The translations under genes were made by a program, and so were the position numbers. From positions 28,403-92,402 of the forward strand of contig JADLGO010000044.1 in assembly GCA_020849275.1 (NCBI GenBank): DNA of 64,000 nucleotides, written 5' to 3'. How positions within the stretch are numbered: position 1 is the stretch's first letter; every line of letters begins with the position of its first letter. This DNA comes from Chthonomonadales bacterium (GTDB taxonomy: Bacteria; Armatimonadota; Chthonomonadetes; Chthonomonadales; CAJBBX01). Below the pieces are notes generated by a model. It worked only from the letters and a program-made list of their open reading frames with translations, did not search any database and had not been told where the DNA came from. This document shows, in pieces, positions 46,596-56,094 of this stretch.

Positions 46596-48914
46596 ATGAA
46601 GCAACTCCGCGTCCTCGCCTTCGCCGCCTGCCTCGCCGCAACGGCGGCCCATACTCGACCCTCCACTTCCGTCGACGGCGCCGCCTGGACCGCCGATGGA
46701 GGCGGTCAGGAGCGCGGCATCCGCCCGCTCTCCGGCTCCGACGGCGTCACTGCCATGGTGGAGCGCGGCGGGTGTCCATGCCTTGCGGACCGCCCCGGCA
46801 CCCAACCGCCCTCCACCTATCTCTACTTCGACGTGGAGGACGCACGCGCCCGCGGCGTGCGCGGACCCGTGTACGTCACCGTGGAGTACTGGGACGACAT
46901 GCCTGGTGGCGCCATCACGCTCGAGTATGACGGCGCCGGCCCGGACGACATCGCGTCGCGCTATCGCGCGGCCGAGGAGCGCGCCGGCGGCTGGACCGGC
47001 GGCGCCCGGCGCTGGCGCACTGCCTGCTTCCGCCTGGACCGACCGATGTTCGCCAATCGCCAGAACACCGGCGCCGACTTTCGACTCGGCGGCGCCCGCC
47101 TCTTCGTGCAGGCCGTCCGCCTCTCCCGGGCCCGCCCCGCCGTGTGGGCGCGGGCCGCCAGGATCGCGATCGTGGACCTCAAACCGCTGGTGAAGATCGG
47201 GCCGGGCGGCCAGCTCATCGTGGGCGGCTTCGACCCGGCGCGCGCAAGCGACGCCGCCCCTCAGGCGGCCGCGCTGGAGGCCGCCGTCCCGGCCCTCAAG
47301 CAGCTCGGCGTCACGAGCCACGAAGGCTACGTCCGCTGGAACCTCTGCGAGCCCGAGCCGGGCCGCTACGACTGGAGCGCCTACGACCGTTACGCGGCGG
47401 TCTACCGCAAGTACGGGCTGAAATGGGTGCCCTTCCTGATCGTCGGCTCACCCTACAGTCTGCCCGACTGGTTCTACAAGAAGCGCGACGCCGGCTATCA
47501 GGGTTACGTCTGCCTCGAGCACGGGCAGGAGAGCGACGTTCAGTCGCTCTGGAACCCGCGCCTTCGCGAGCACGTGGCGCGCTTCATCCGGGCCTTCTGC
47601 GAGCACTACCGCGACACCGGCGTCGTCGAGAGCATCCTGCTGGGGGTCACGGGCAACTACGGCGAGGCCATCTATCCGGCCACGGGCAACGATTGGACCG
47701 CCGACATCCACGGCCAGTACCACACCCACGCCGGCTACTGGGCGGGCGACCCGTTCGCCGTGGCGAGCTTCCGCGTGTGGCTCGGCCGCAAGTATGGCGG
47801 GTCCGGCCCGCTGCGCGACGCCTGGGGCGAGAGGGCGCCCGTGATCGACCAGGTGAAGCCCTTCCTGCGCGAGAACGCCCCCAACGAGCGGGCCTGGCTC
47901 GACCTGTGCGACTGGTACATCGGCTCGATGACCGAATGGTCGCGCTTCTGGATGGGACAGACCCGCGAGCACTTCCCCAAGGGCGACATCTACCTCTGCA
48001 CCGGCGGGCACGCGCCGGCTGAGCATGGCTCGGACTTCGGCGACCAGTGCAGGATCGCCGCCGCGGTCGGCGGCGGCGTGCGCATCACCAACGAGGCGAG
48101 CGACTACCGCGGCAACTTCTCGCTGACCCGCTGGGTGGCATCGGCCGGCCAGCAGTACGGCGCCTACTATAGCTTCGAGCCGGCGGGCGAGGTGAACGAG
48201 CCGGGCGTCATCGCGCGCATCTACAACGCGACGGCCTCCGGCGCGCGCGGCCTCCACTACTACTTCCCGAACCTGTTCGGCTCCGAGGGGGCGCGCGCCA
48301 ACTTCGTGCGGTGGGGCGCCGAGTTTCGGCAGCGCAAGCCGGTGGTGGAGATCGCGGTCTACTACCCCGAGACGCACGTGCGGCTCAACGGCAACGACTT
48401 TCTGCCCCTCGTGCAGCCGCTGCGCGACCGCTTCGACTTCGACTATATGAGCGACCAGCAGATCCTGGACGGCGGCCTCAAGCGCGTGAAGGCGCTGCTG
48501 CTGATGCATGGCAACGTGTCGGAGGCGCCGGTGTGGGAGGCCATCGCGGCGTGGGAGAGGGCCGGCGGCCTGGTGGTGCACGCCGACGGAATGGGCCGCC
48601 TTTGCTCGGTGGAGGGCGATGAGCGCTATCACGACCTTATCCTGAAGCCGGAGGGCGGGCGCGCCGTCTCGTTCGCCGGCAAGGGCGGCTCGCCGGGGTT
48701 CCGGGCGTTCGCCGCGCGCACCCTGGCGGAGGCGCCGGAGCTCTCGAAAGCCACGCGGGCCATGGTTCGGGCCGACGGCGAGGAGGACGGCGTGTTCGTG
48801 ACGCTCTGCGAGCCGGACGAGCTGCTCTGGCTGAACTACGCCCAGAAGGCGGTCCGCAAGGGCGATCTGGCGCTCCCGCCGCTGAGCATCGGCTCGCAGC
48901 GCGTGCCGCGGTAG
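46596..48914 (+). CDS. Exported GH42-like/clan A glycosidase-like protein
   Basis: 772 residues from ATG 46596, start of a signal peptide (VLAFAACLAATAAHTRP). The N-terminal 200 residues look like a carbohydrate-binding beta-sandwich (YVTVEYWDDMPGGAITLEY). A TIM barrel follows: VTSHEGYVRWNLCEPEPGRYDW, YGLKWVPFLIVGS, and VTGNYGEAIYP, where the Glu would be the acid/base as in GH42 or GH14 enzymes. A later RITNEASDYRG may hold the nucleophile. The C-terminus has a Rossmann-like trimerisation module (VKALLLMHGN). Sugar specificity unknown. Confidence 0.65.
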   Translation: MKQLRVLAFAACLAATAAHTRPSTSVDGAAWTADGGGQERGIRPLSGSDGVTAMVERGGCPCLADRPGTQPPSTYLYFDVEDARARGVRGPVYVTVEYWDDMPGGAITLEYDGAGPDDIASRYRAAEERAGGWTGGARRWRTACFRLDRPMFANRQNTGADFRLGGARLFVQAVRLSRARPAVWARAARIAIVDLKPLVKIGPGGQLIVGGFDPARASDAAPQAAALEAAVPALKQLGVTSHEGYVRWNLCEPEPGRYDWSAYDRYAAVYRKYGLKWVPFLIVGSPYSLPDWFYKKRDAGYQGYVCLEHGQESDVQSLWNPRLREHVARFIRAFCEHYRDTGVVESILLGVTGNYGEAIYPATGNDWTADIHGQYHTHAGYWAGDPFAVASFRVWLGRKYGGSGPLRDAWGERAPVIDQVKPFLRENAPNERAWLDLCDWYIGSMTEWSRFWMGQTREHFPKGDIYLCTGGHAPAEHGSDFGDQCRIAAAVGGGVRITNEASDYRGNFSLTRWVASAGQQYGAYYSFEPAGEVNEPGVIARIYNATASGARGLHYYFPNLFGSEGARANFVRWGAEFRQRKPVVEIAVYYPETHVRLNGNDFLPLVQPLRDRFDFDYMSDQQILDGGLKRVKALLLMHGNVSEAPVWEAIAAWERAGGLVVHADGMGRLCSVEGDERYHDLILKPEGGRAVSFAGKGGSPGFRAFAARTLAEAPELSKATRAMVRADGEEDGVFVTLCEPDELLWLNYAQKAVRKGDLALPPLSIGSQRVPR

Positions 48915-48974
48915 CGCCTCGGGGCGGCGCCGCTCCGCCCGGCGCTTCCCGGGCGGCGGGGAGGAGACCCACTC

Positions 48975-51812
48975 ATGCTGGCGATGGCGCTCTCGATGCC
49001 TCCCGTGGCGGCTCCGGCCCGCCCGGCCTGGGTGGCGGCGCCCGGCGCGCTGGCCGCGCGGACCTCCGTGCGATTCACGGCCGCGCTCGACCTGCCCACC
49101 CGGCCCCAGCGCGCCCTGCTGCGCGTGGGCGCCCAGCGGCGCTATCGCCTCTACCTCAACGGACGGCCAGCCGCCGTCGGCGACCGCACCTGGGGCGACG
49201 TCTTTGACGTGGCGCCGCTCCTGCGCGCCGGCCCCAACCGCGCCGAGATCCGCGTCGACTGCGAGCCGGTGCCCGCGCCGGCCAACGCCTGGGTGATCGT
49301 TCAGCGCGACCTGCCGGGGCCGGTCGACGCGCGCGTGCTGGAGTTCGAGACCTCCGGCTCACGGGGCGGCGAGTGGCTCTACGTGGAGTGCGTCGACGCC
49401 GACGGCCGCGCCTCCAACTACTGGTGCCCCGAGACCGGGCGCGCCGACCTGCTCCTCGGCTCCGATGGGGCCGCGCGCCGCCACCGCATCGACCTGCTTG
49501 CGGAGCGCCGCCTGCCGCACGGCGTGGGCGTTGCGTGCGACCTGACGCGCGTCGTCGCCCTGCGCATCCGCGTGGACCAGAAGGCGACGGGGGGCCACCC
49601 CGCCGGCGCCGTGCGCTTCGCCGGCGTGCGCCTGGAGGGCCCGGGCGCCCCGGGCACCGCCGTGGACCTCGGCGGGGCGGACGGCTGGCGCCTCGTGGCG
49701 GGCCAGGGCAACATCCGCGGCGCGCGCGTGGAGCCGGCGCCGGGCGGCTTCGCCGTGCGTTACGACTTCGGCCCGGCGGCCGACGCCCGCTTCGCGCTGG
49801 ACCTGCGCGCCCTCGCCGGCGGGCGCGAGATCGGGCGGCTGGTGAGCGGGGCGGCCTGGAGCACCGAGGCCGGGGCCGCCGTGCCCGTCTCCCGGCCGCC
49901 CTCGGATGGCTCGGTGATGGTGGAGTACTCGCCCATCGACGTGCGCGATCTGGCCGACGCGGGCTCGCGGCCGGTTCTCCTGACGGTCGACCTGGCCTTC
50001 GCCGGTGGCGCCGACCGCGTTCCGGCGGGCCGCGAGACGCCGGTGACCGCGCGGCTCGTCGCCGCGGAGGCGGGATCGGCCCGCACGCTGCGTTTGCGCG
50101 TGGAGGACTGGAGCGGCGCGCTCGTCGCCGATCTGGAGGCGCCCGTTCGCTGGCGCGGCCCCGACGGCGACGCGGAACTGCGCCTGCCGCCGCTGGCCCG
50201 AGGGCTCTATCGCCTGTCGGCCCGCCCCGCGGCGCGCGCGCGCTGCGCGGAACGCTACGCGGCGCTCGCCGTGATGGGCCCCGGCGAGGCACGCGTCAGC
50301 GCGCTGTTCGACACGCTGCGACCGTTCGCCGCCGCTCGGCCAGGACTGCAGGGGGTCGACCTCTTCTACGCCGACAGCCCCGCACTGCTGATGGGGCTGC
50401 GCGACCTGGGCGTGAGCTTCCTGCAGTTCCACATCGAGCCGGCGCAACTCGACAACGGCGAGCTCGACGAGATCCTGGCCTTCTGCCGCGCCACGCGCAC
50501 GCGCTTCGCCCTGAACAACGAGAGCTCCAACTGGGGCCCCGGGGCCCCGCGCGCCGACGGCGCCAACCCCTTCGACGCGCCGGGCGGCTGCCACCGCTGG
50601 GACATCGAGCCGGCCGCGCTGCGCCGCGCGGCGGCCACCGGCCTGTTTGAGGGCGTCGTCTACGACGAAGGCGAGCACATGCAGCTCTGCCGCAACTACT
50701 ACTCCGGTCTGTCCGAGCCAGTGCATCGCAAGCCCTACCTGGTCGAGACCACCGGTATGTCTCTCCCGGCCGCCTATGCCGCCTTCACCGAGGCCGCCGC
50801 CTCGGTCGCCCGCCGCAACCGCGAGGCCGGCGCGCGCATGCTGGTGGAGAGCGTCTTCCCCGTGCTCTGGCATCCGCTGGCACGCGCCGGGGTCACGCTC
50901 TGCCCCAAGCTGCTCAAGGAGGACATCCACCCGGTCGTGCTGGCCATGGCGCTCGGCGCGGCGAACCAGTACGGCGCCGACCTCTGGTTCAGCCCGGATC
51001 TCTGGCACACCGACCAGCTTCCCGGCCACTCGGCGCACGAGTACGGAGAGGCGTTGCGGCTGGCCCACCGGGCCGGCGTCGACAACGTCTACACCGAGTT
51101 CGTTACGTGCCTCACCCGCTACAGCGGCGCCCAGTATGAGGTGACGGCCTACGGCGCGACGCTGCGCGACCATATTCGCCGCTGGCTTCCGGCACACCCG
51201 CGCGCCTACACCTTCCGCGACTACGCGCCCGAGGTCGTCATCGTGCGCTTCCCGGACAGCGACTGGGGCCAGGCCTCCGGCTCCTACTGGAACACGCTCT
51301 ACGGCGCCGAGAACCTGCGCTCCACGCCCGAGACGCGCGAGTGGCTGCAGGTATGGTCCCTGCTCACGGGCGGGGCGAGCCAACCCGGCGCCGTCAACAC
51401 GAACAGCGGCATTTACGACCGCCTGTCGTGGCAGTTCACGGTGCCGTGCGCGTCCACGGCGGTCTACGACCACCGCGTGGGGCGCGGCCTGTCGGCCTCG
51501 GCTCGTCTGCTGTTCCTGTGCGGCATCGCCCTGACGGACGAGACGCTGGTCGCCGCGCGGGAGCGCGTGCGCGCGGGCGCCGTATGCTTCGCGCCGGCGC
51601 GCCTCTGCCCGTCGGACGTGTGCGCCTCCGCGGCGAAGCTGCCGATTCGGGTGGCGGACGGGCGCGGCGCGTGGGTGGTTGTGGCCGGCTTCCGGCGGGA
51701 GGATCTGGGGCCATATGCCCGGCTCATCCCGGCGCCGGGTCGCGCAATGCGGCTCCGATTCGACGCGAAGGCGCCGCACACGGCCGCCGCGCCCGACGGC
51801 AGGGAGCGATGA
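48975..51812 (+). CDS. Large carbohydrate-active-like protein of unknown family
   Basis: 945 residues; GGGGAGGAG precedes the ATG. The N-terminal part (residues about 25-290) resembles galactose-binding or rhamnosidase N-domains (RYRLYLNGRPAAVGDRTWGDVFDVAPLLRAGPN). From about 430 there is a TIM-barrel-like region: DLFYADSPALLMGLRDLGVSFLQFHIE, FEGVVYDEGEHMQL, NVYTEF. The Asp/Glu in YDEGEH and YTEF are catalytic candidates. The start has only a weak signal peptide. I do not recognise a named GH family. It overlaps the following creatininase gene by ATGA. Confidence 0.6.
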   Translation: MLAMALSMPPVAAPARPAWVAAPGALAARTSVRFTAALDLPTRPQRALLRVGAQRRYRLYLNGRPAAVGDRTWGDVFDVAPLLRAGPNRAEIRVDCEPVPAPANAWVIVQRDLPGPVDARVLEFETSGSRGGEWLYVECVDADGRASNYWCPETGRADLLLGSDGAARRHRIDLLAERRLPHGVGVACDLTRVVALRIRVDQKATGGHPAGAVRFAGVRLEGPGAPGTAVDLGGADGWRLVAGQGNIRGARVEPAPGGFAVRYDFGPAADARFALDLRALAGGREIGRLVSGAAWSTEAGAAVPVSRPPSDGSVMVEYSPIDVRDLADAGSRPVLLTVDLAFAGGADRVPAGRETPVTARLVAAEAGSARTLRLRVEDWSGALVADLEAPVRWRGPDGDAELRLPPLARGLYRLSARPAARARCAERYAALAVMGPGEARVSALFDTLRPFAAARPGLQGVDLFYADSPALLMGLRDLGVSFLQFHIEPAQLDNGELDEILAFCRATRTRFALNNESSNWGPGAPRADGANPFDAPGGCHRWDIEPAALRRAAATGLFEGVVYDEGEHMQLCRNYYSGLSEPVHRKPYLVETTGMSLPAAYAAFTEAAASVARRNREAGARMLVESVFPVLWHPLARAGVTLCPKLLKEDIHPVVLAMALGAANQYGADLWFSPDLWHTDQLPGHSAHEYGEALRLAHRAGVDNVYTEFVTCLTRYSGAQYEVTAYGATLRDHIRRWLPAHPRAYTFRDYAPEVVIVRFPDSDWGQASGSYWNTLYGAENLRSTPETREWLQVWSLLTGGASQPGAVNTNSGIYDRLSWQFTVPCASTAVYDHRVGRGLSASARLLFLCGIALTDETLVAARERVRAGAVCFAPARLCPSDVCASAAKLPIRVADGRGAWVVVAGFRREDLGPYARLIPAPGRAMRLRFDAKAPHTAAAPDGRER

Positions 51813-52684
51813 GCGACGCAGGAGCGCGCGAGGTTCGATGGGAGCGGCTGCTGCCCGCGGAGTACCGGGCGGCCATGGAGACGCTGCCGGTGGCCTTCCT
51901 GCCGCTGGGCACCGTGGAGTGGCACGGCGAGCACAACGCGCTCGGCCTGGACGCGCTCAAGGCGCAAGCGCTCTGCGAGCGCGTGGCGCTCCGGGTCGGC
52001 GGGGTGGTGCATCCTCCGGTCTTCGGCGGGATGGGCGGGCTCGACAAGCCGGCGACGGTGGTGCTGGAGGGGGAGGATGCCTGGGAGAGCCACCTGCTGC
52101 GCCCGTGGTTGGAGGCACTCTGCCGGGAGTTCCATCGGCAGGGCTTCCGGGCCATCGTGATGCTGACGGGCCACTACGGCCACAACCAGCAGATCGTGGT
52201 GCGCGAGGCGGGCGCGCGGATGACGGAGCGGCTCCAGATCCCGGTCCTGGGCACGCCGGAGTACTGGCTGGCGCAGGACGCCGGCTACCTGGGCGACCAT
52301 GCGGGCATCGGGGAGACCTCGCTGCTGATGGACCTGCACCCGCAACTGGTGGCCATCGAACGGCTGCGCGACGATGCCGAATATGGAGCGACGGACGCCA
52401 TCGAGAAGGGCGCGTCCGCCGCGCTTGGTCGGCGCTACGCCGACCTCATCGTGGAGCGACTGGCGCGCGTGGCCGCCGCGATGCCGGCGTGGAGCGAGGA
52501 GACATGCGCCGCCTTCGCGCGCGCGGAACGGGCGCTGGTGGCGGCGCAGGTGCGCGGATGGCGGCTTCGGCACGCCTGGGCAGCGTGGGAGCACATCGCG
52601 GAGCGCGGACTGGTGTACTACGGCGCCTGGCTGGCCGCCGGGCGCTTCGACCGGATCGAGGAGATGGCATCCTGCTTGCTCTGA
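51809..52684 (+). CDS. Creatininase-family metallohydrolase, copy B
   Basis: 291 residues, ATGA overlap with the previous gene. The motifs are VEWHGEHNALGLD (E, H, D ligands), TGHYGHN (H) and GDHAGIGETSLL (E). It aligns by eye with copy A along most of its length but has its own N-terminus and a different C-terminal end. Being translationally coupled to a glycosidase-like gene, it probably acts on a product of the same pathway, for example an amide on an amino sugar; this is inference. Confidence 0.88.
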   Translation: MSDAGAREVRWERLLPAEYRAAMETLPVAFLPLGTVEWHGEHNALGLDALKAQALCERVALRVGGVVHPPVFGGMGGLDKPATVVLEGEDAWESHLLRPWLEALCREFHRQGFRAIVMLTGHYGHNQQIVVREAGARMTERLQIPVLGTPEYWLAQDAGYLGDHAGIGETSLLMDLHPQLVAIERLRDDAEYGATDAIEKGASAALGRRYADLIVERLARVAAAMPAWSEETCAAFARAERALVAAQVRGWRLRHAWAAWEHIAERGLVYYGAWLAAGRFDRIEEMASCLL

Positions 52685-52723
52685 GTGCGACGAAGGTTGC
52701 CGGAGCGCCCAGCCAGCGCAGAG

Positions 52724-52761
52724 CTTTCGGCCGGCCCCCTGGCGGGCGGGCCGGCCGGAAG
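52724..52761. terminator. Strong hairpin between convergent genes
   Basis: The 14-base arm at 52724-52737 pairs with 52748-52761 with a single G-U pair around a ten-base loop. It lies where copy B and the VOC gene meet tail to tail. Confidence 0.65.
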
Positions 52762-52778
52762 CCGCTGCCGGCCGGGCA

Positions 52779-53255
52779 TCATGGGGCGTCGGCGGCGCGC
52801 TCGATCCCCGCGATGTCGATCTTCACCATCCCCATCATCGCCTCCATCGCCCGGCGTGCGCGCCCGGGGTCCGGGTCCCCCATCAACTCCATGAGCCGCC
52901 TGGGAACCACCTGCCACGACAGCCCCCATCGATCCTTCACCCAGCCGCACTGCACCTCGGCGCCGCCCTCCGAAAGGGCCGACCAGAGACGATCCACCTC
53001 CGCCTGATCGTCGCAGTAGATCTGGAAGGACACTGCCTCCGTGAACGGGAACTGCGGGCCGCCGTTCAGCGCCACGTACGGGTTGCCCGCCAGCGTGAAC
53101 TCGACGACCAGAACGGACCCTGCCGGGCCGCTCGGCGTATCGGCGGGGGACCGGACGACGCGGTCGATGCGCGAATCGGGAAGCAGGCCCACGTAGAACG
53201 ATGCGGCCTCCTCGGCGCGGCCGTCATACCATAGGCACGGGATGACCTTCTGCAT
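52779..53255 (-). CDS. VOC-superfamily protein (PhnB/3-demethylubiquinone type)
   Basis: 158 residues from ATG 53255 (GGAGGG upstream). The phrases VIPCLWYDGRAEEAASFYVGLLPDSRI, YVALNGGPQFPFTEAVSFQIYCDDQAEVDRLWSAL and GWVKDRWGLSWQVVP are typical of PhnB-like VOC proteins. Substrate unknown; often annotated 3-demethylubiquinone methyltransferase, which is not supported. Ends 102 bases upstream of the ArsR-ArsM stop on the same strand. Confidence 0.88.
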   Translation of the reverse strand: MQKVIPCLWYDGRAEEAASFYVGLLPDSRIDRVVRSPADTPSGPAGSVLVVEFTLAGNPYVALNGGPQFPFTEAVSFQIYCDDQAEVDRLWSALSEGGAEVQCGWVKDRWGLSWQVVPRRLMELMGDPDPGRARRAMEAMMGMVKIDIAGIERAADAP

Positions 53256-53357
53256 GCTCGGTCCCTCCAGCGTGGCGGGATCACAACGGCCTCTCGCCGA
53301 GGCGACATCGCGCTCACGTCCGGTGTTCCTCGAGCGCCCGCGCGGCCCAGGCAAGCC

Positions 53358-54653
53358 TCACACCGACCCCTCGCCGCAACAGGCGGGCCCGCAGCAGCCC
53401 TCCGCCGGCTTCACGGCGCGGATGAAGCCGCCGAACACGCGCCCGTCCAGCGCCGCCCGATCCTCGGCCGAGAGTGCCGCGATGTTGGCGGTGCGGCAGG
53501 CCGTGCCCTGAATGTCGACGAACGCGTAGCGGCGCGTCGGCTCGATGTCGACGTCCACGAATCCGGCCGCTCGGAGCCTGGCCAGGTAGTCCTCTCTCTC
53601 CAGCGCCCCCGCCACGCAGCCGACGTAGCTCTCGATGTCGCCGCGGACCGTGTCGGGCAGCACTCCCTCCACCACCACGTCGGAGACAGCGAGGCGGCCG
53701 CCGGGCTTGAGCACGCGGAACGCCTCGCGCAGCACGGCGTCCTTGTCCGCCGACAGGTTGATTACGCAGTTGGAGACGATCACGTTCACCGAGTTGTCGG
53801 GCAGCGGGATCTTCTCGATATGCCCCTTCAGGAATGCCACGTTGGTGACGCCGGCCTCGGCCTTGTTCCTCTCCGCCAGGGCAAGCATCTCGTCGGTCAT
53901 GTCCAGTCCGAAGGCGAACCCCGTGGGCCCCACACGCCTGGCAGAGAGCAGCACGTCGATACCGCCGCCGCTCCCCAGGTCGAGCACGATCTCGCCCTCG
54001 CGAAGCTGTGCGAGCGCGGTCGGGTTGCCACAGCCGAGCGAGGCCAGCAGAGCATCCTCGGGTATCTGATCCGCCTCTGTCTGGCTGTAGAGATCGCCGG
54101 TGATAACGTCCTTGCGGGAGCCCTCGCCGCCGCGGCAGCAGTCGTCCTGCCCTGACCTGCCCGTGCCGACGTTGCCGGTGCCGGAGCAGGCCTCGCCGCG
54201 GCCCTCCAGCACGATCCGCGCCGCATCGCCGTACTTCTGCCGCACCACCTCCCGCACGTCCTCGCGGTCAACCAATCGGGTCTCCTCCATCGCTCCTACC
54301 CCCTTCACTCGCGGCCGGCGCGCGGCCCCCGCCAGAAAGGCGGCGAGCGCGCCCACGGCCGCGTGATCGATGCCGCAGATCATGTTCCTGCCGCGCCGCT
54401 CTACCCTGACCAGGCCGGCCAGGCGCAGCTCCTTGATGTGGTGGCTGATCGTGGAGGTGATGGTGTCCAGGCCGGTGACGTGGCAGCAGACCTCGCCAAC
54501 CGTCGGCCCCTCCACGCACCGCACGTCGCCGGTGTCGTCCATCGCCACGGGGCCGCGGCAGGCCCGCAGGAACTCGAAGATGCGCAGGCGGGTCGGGTCG
54601 CCGAGCGCCTTGAACATGGCCGCGGTGTCCGACCGGCCGTCTCTGCCCACCAT
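53358..54653 (-). CDS. arsM: ArsR repressor fused to ArsM As(III) S-adenosylmethionine methyltransferase
   Basis: 431 residues in one open frame. Residues about 8-105 are an ArsR/SmtB winged helix (ALGDPTRLRIFEFLRACRG, STISHHIKELRLAGLVRVERRG) with a cysteine pair in VCCHV that may bind As(III). From about 120 it is ArsM: motif LDLGSGGGIDVLLSARRVG, the three conserved arsenic cysteines as CSGTG, SNCVINLS and YVGCVAG, and a Cys-rich tail GCCGPACC. ArsM makes methylated arsenicals. The ATG for ArsM residue 120 has its own TAGGAG, so an ArsM-only product could also be made. Confidence 0.9.
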   Translation of the reverse strand: MVGRDGRSDTAAMFKALGDPTRLRIFEFLRACRGPVAMDDTGDVRCVEGPTVGEVCCHVTGLDTITSTISHHIKELRLAGLVRVERRGRNMICGIDHAAVGALAAFLAGAARRPRVKGVGAMEETRLVDREDVREVVRQKYGDAARIVLEGRGEACSGTGNVGTGRSGQDDCCRGGEGSRKDVITGDLYSQTEADQIPEDALLASLGCGNPTALAQLREGEIVLDLGSGGGIDVLLSARRVGPTGFAFGLDMTDEMLALAERNKAEAGVTNVAFLKGHIEKIPLPDNSVNVIVSNCVINLSADKDAVLREAFRVLKPGGRLAVSDVVVEGVLPDTVRGDIESYVGCVAGALEREDYLARLRAAGFVDVDIEPTRRYAFVDIQGTACRTANIAALSAEDRAALDGRVFGGFIRAVKPAEGCCGPACCGEGSV

Positions 54654-54665
54654 AATACCCTCACA

Positions 54666-54683
54666 TTTCGCGAATCATCGAAA
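54666..54683. promoter_or_regulatory. Candidate ArsR operator
   Basis: TTTCG (54666-54670) and CGAAA (54679-54683) form an inverted repeat with an eight-base spacer, just downstream of the -10, where ArsR operators usually sit. The overlapping TTCGCGAA is itself palindromic. Confidence 0.45.
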
Positions 54684-54685
54684 CC

Positions 54686-54714
54686 ATTATGCCACTCACT
54701 TCCGCGATTGTCAA
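54686..54714 (-). promoter_or_regulatory. Sigma-70 promoter of the arsR-arsM gene
   Basis: TTGACA (54714-54709), a 17-base spacer and CATAAT (54691-54686) on the minus strand. Start of transcription near 54680, about 25 bases before the ATG, which has GAGGG upstream. Confidence 0.7.
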
Positions 54715-54723
54715 GGGTCGGCG

Positions 54724-55635
54724 TCACCGGGTGCGCAGGTTCACGAGCACGACGCCGCCAAGCGCCACGCAGCCGCCGGCCACCGTCATCGCCGAGGGCA
54801 GCTCGCGCAGCCATAGCCACGCGAAGGCCGCCGCCATGACGGGCACCAGGTAGAGGAAGCTCGCAGCGTGGGACGCCGGCAGCCGCGAGAGCGCGTAGGC
54901 CCACGTGGCGTACGCTACCGCGATGGGAAAGACGCCCAGGTACACGACGGTCAGCGTCGCGCCCGTGGGCGCCGCGGGCAGCTCGGCGGCCAGGCCGGGC
55001 AGGAAGACGAGCAGCGCCACGGTGCCGATGAACACAGAGCAAGCGGCGAGCGGCGCCGGGCGCCAGCGGGTGAGCAGCGGCTTCTGGAGCACGATGTTCC
55101 ATGCCCAGGCAAGCGCCGCGCCCAGCAGGAAGAGCACGCCCGGAGCCAGGCGGAGGGCCCGCCCCTCCCCGAACGCGATGAGGGCGGCGCCCGTCATGCT
55201 CAGCGCCAGGCCCGCCCAGGCACGCGGCCGCACCTGCTCGCGCAGCATCAGCGCGGCCAGCAGCGCCGCGAAGATCGGCGCCGTGTTCACCAGCAGGCTG
55301 CCCGCGCCGGCGCTCACGCTCGTCAGGCCGAGGTTCAGGAAGGTGTGGTAGAGCGCGACGCCGGTGAAGCCCACCAGCGCGACACGGCCCCACTGCCGCC
55401 GCTCCGGCAGCGCGGGCCGCGTCAGGAGCGCCCAGGCCGCGAGCGCCGCCGACGCCGAGAGGAAGCGCAGCAGCGCGAGCGGGCCCGGGGAGAAGTGGCG
55501 CACCGCCAGCCGAATGCCGGGGAATGCCGACGACCAGAGGAGGAGGGTGAGGGCCAGCGCGGCCGCCGTGGCCGCTCCTGCCGGAGCGGCTGACGGGGCG
55601 GCGCGCGGGCGCTCGGGCGCTGCGCGGCCTCTCAC
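54724..55635 (-). CDS. EamA/DMT-family permease
   Basis: 303 residues from GTG 55635, which overlaps the stop of the small upstream gene (GTGA). About ten hydrophobic helices, [25 protein letters not shown] at the start and the two-fold EamA repeat ([33 protein letters not shown]). Typically exports amino acids or other metabolites; substrate unknown. Confidence 0.87.
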   Translation of the reverse strand: MRGRAAPERPRAAPSAAPAGAATAAALALTLLLWSSAFPGIRLAVRHFSPGPLALLRFLSASAALAAWALLTRPALPERRQWGRVALVGFTGVALYHTFLNLGLTSVSAGAGSLLVNTAPIFAALLAALMLREQVRPRAWAGLALSMTGAALIAFGEGRALRLAPGVLFLLGAALAWAWNIVLQKPLLTRWRPAPLAACSVFIGTVALLVFLPGLAAELPAAPTGATLTVVYLGVFPIAVAYATWAYALSRLPASHAASFLYLVPVMAAAFAWLWLRELPSAMTVAGGCVALGGVVLVNLRTR

Positions 55636-55940
55636 TGCGGCATCGGCGGGTCGTCGACGTCCACGCCGACGTCGTGTCGGGGCCGGTTGACGCTCGCGCG
55701 CACCGAGAGCTCGACGAACTCGGTGATGGCCTGCTCCTCGCGCAGCACGCCGATCTGCCGGTCCGCCTCGCGAAGGCGCGTCTCCCATGCCTTGCGGCCG
55801 GCCTCATCGGGCGCGGCGTCGCGCTCGCGCGCCAGGGCCTCGCGGCGCGCCCGCAGCGCCGCGACCATCTCGGCCAGGTCGCCGGCGCGCGGCCGTCCCG
55901 ACAGCACCTCGCCGATCGCCTCCTCGGCTTCATCGGGCAT
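55632..55940 (-). CDS. Small coiled-coil protein, unknown function
   Basis: 102 residues from ATG 55940, with AAGGAAGG upstream. [15 protein letters not shown] leads into a heptad-like helix ([36 protein letters not shown]) and an acidic tail. Coupled to the permease gene. I do not recognise it. Confidence 0.6.
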   Translation of the reverse strand: MPDEAEEAIGEVLSGRPRAGDLAEMVAALRARREALARERDAAPDEAGRKAWETRLREADRQIGVLREEQAITEFVELSVRASVNRPRHDVGVDVDDPPMPQ

Positions 55941-56094
55941 TCGTCGCCTTCCTTTCCGCCACCGGGCTGGCCGGAACACCAAACCCCTTTGCGAGGGTAA
56001 ACTTATGAATACCCGCTGCACGGCCTACGGTGCATCGCCAGGCTGCGAGCCACGTCGACAGCGCCAGTTCACAAGGAGACCGAGGACCAGCATC

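Noticed and set aside
52779..53255. 3-demethylubiquinone methyltransferase annotation
   Set aside because: The protein is a VOC-fold protein without a methyltransferase motif.
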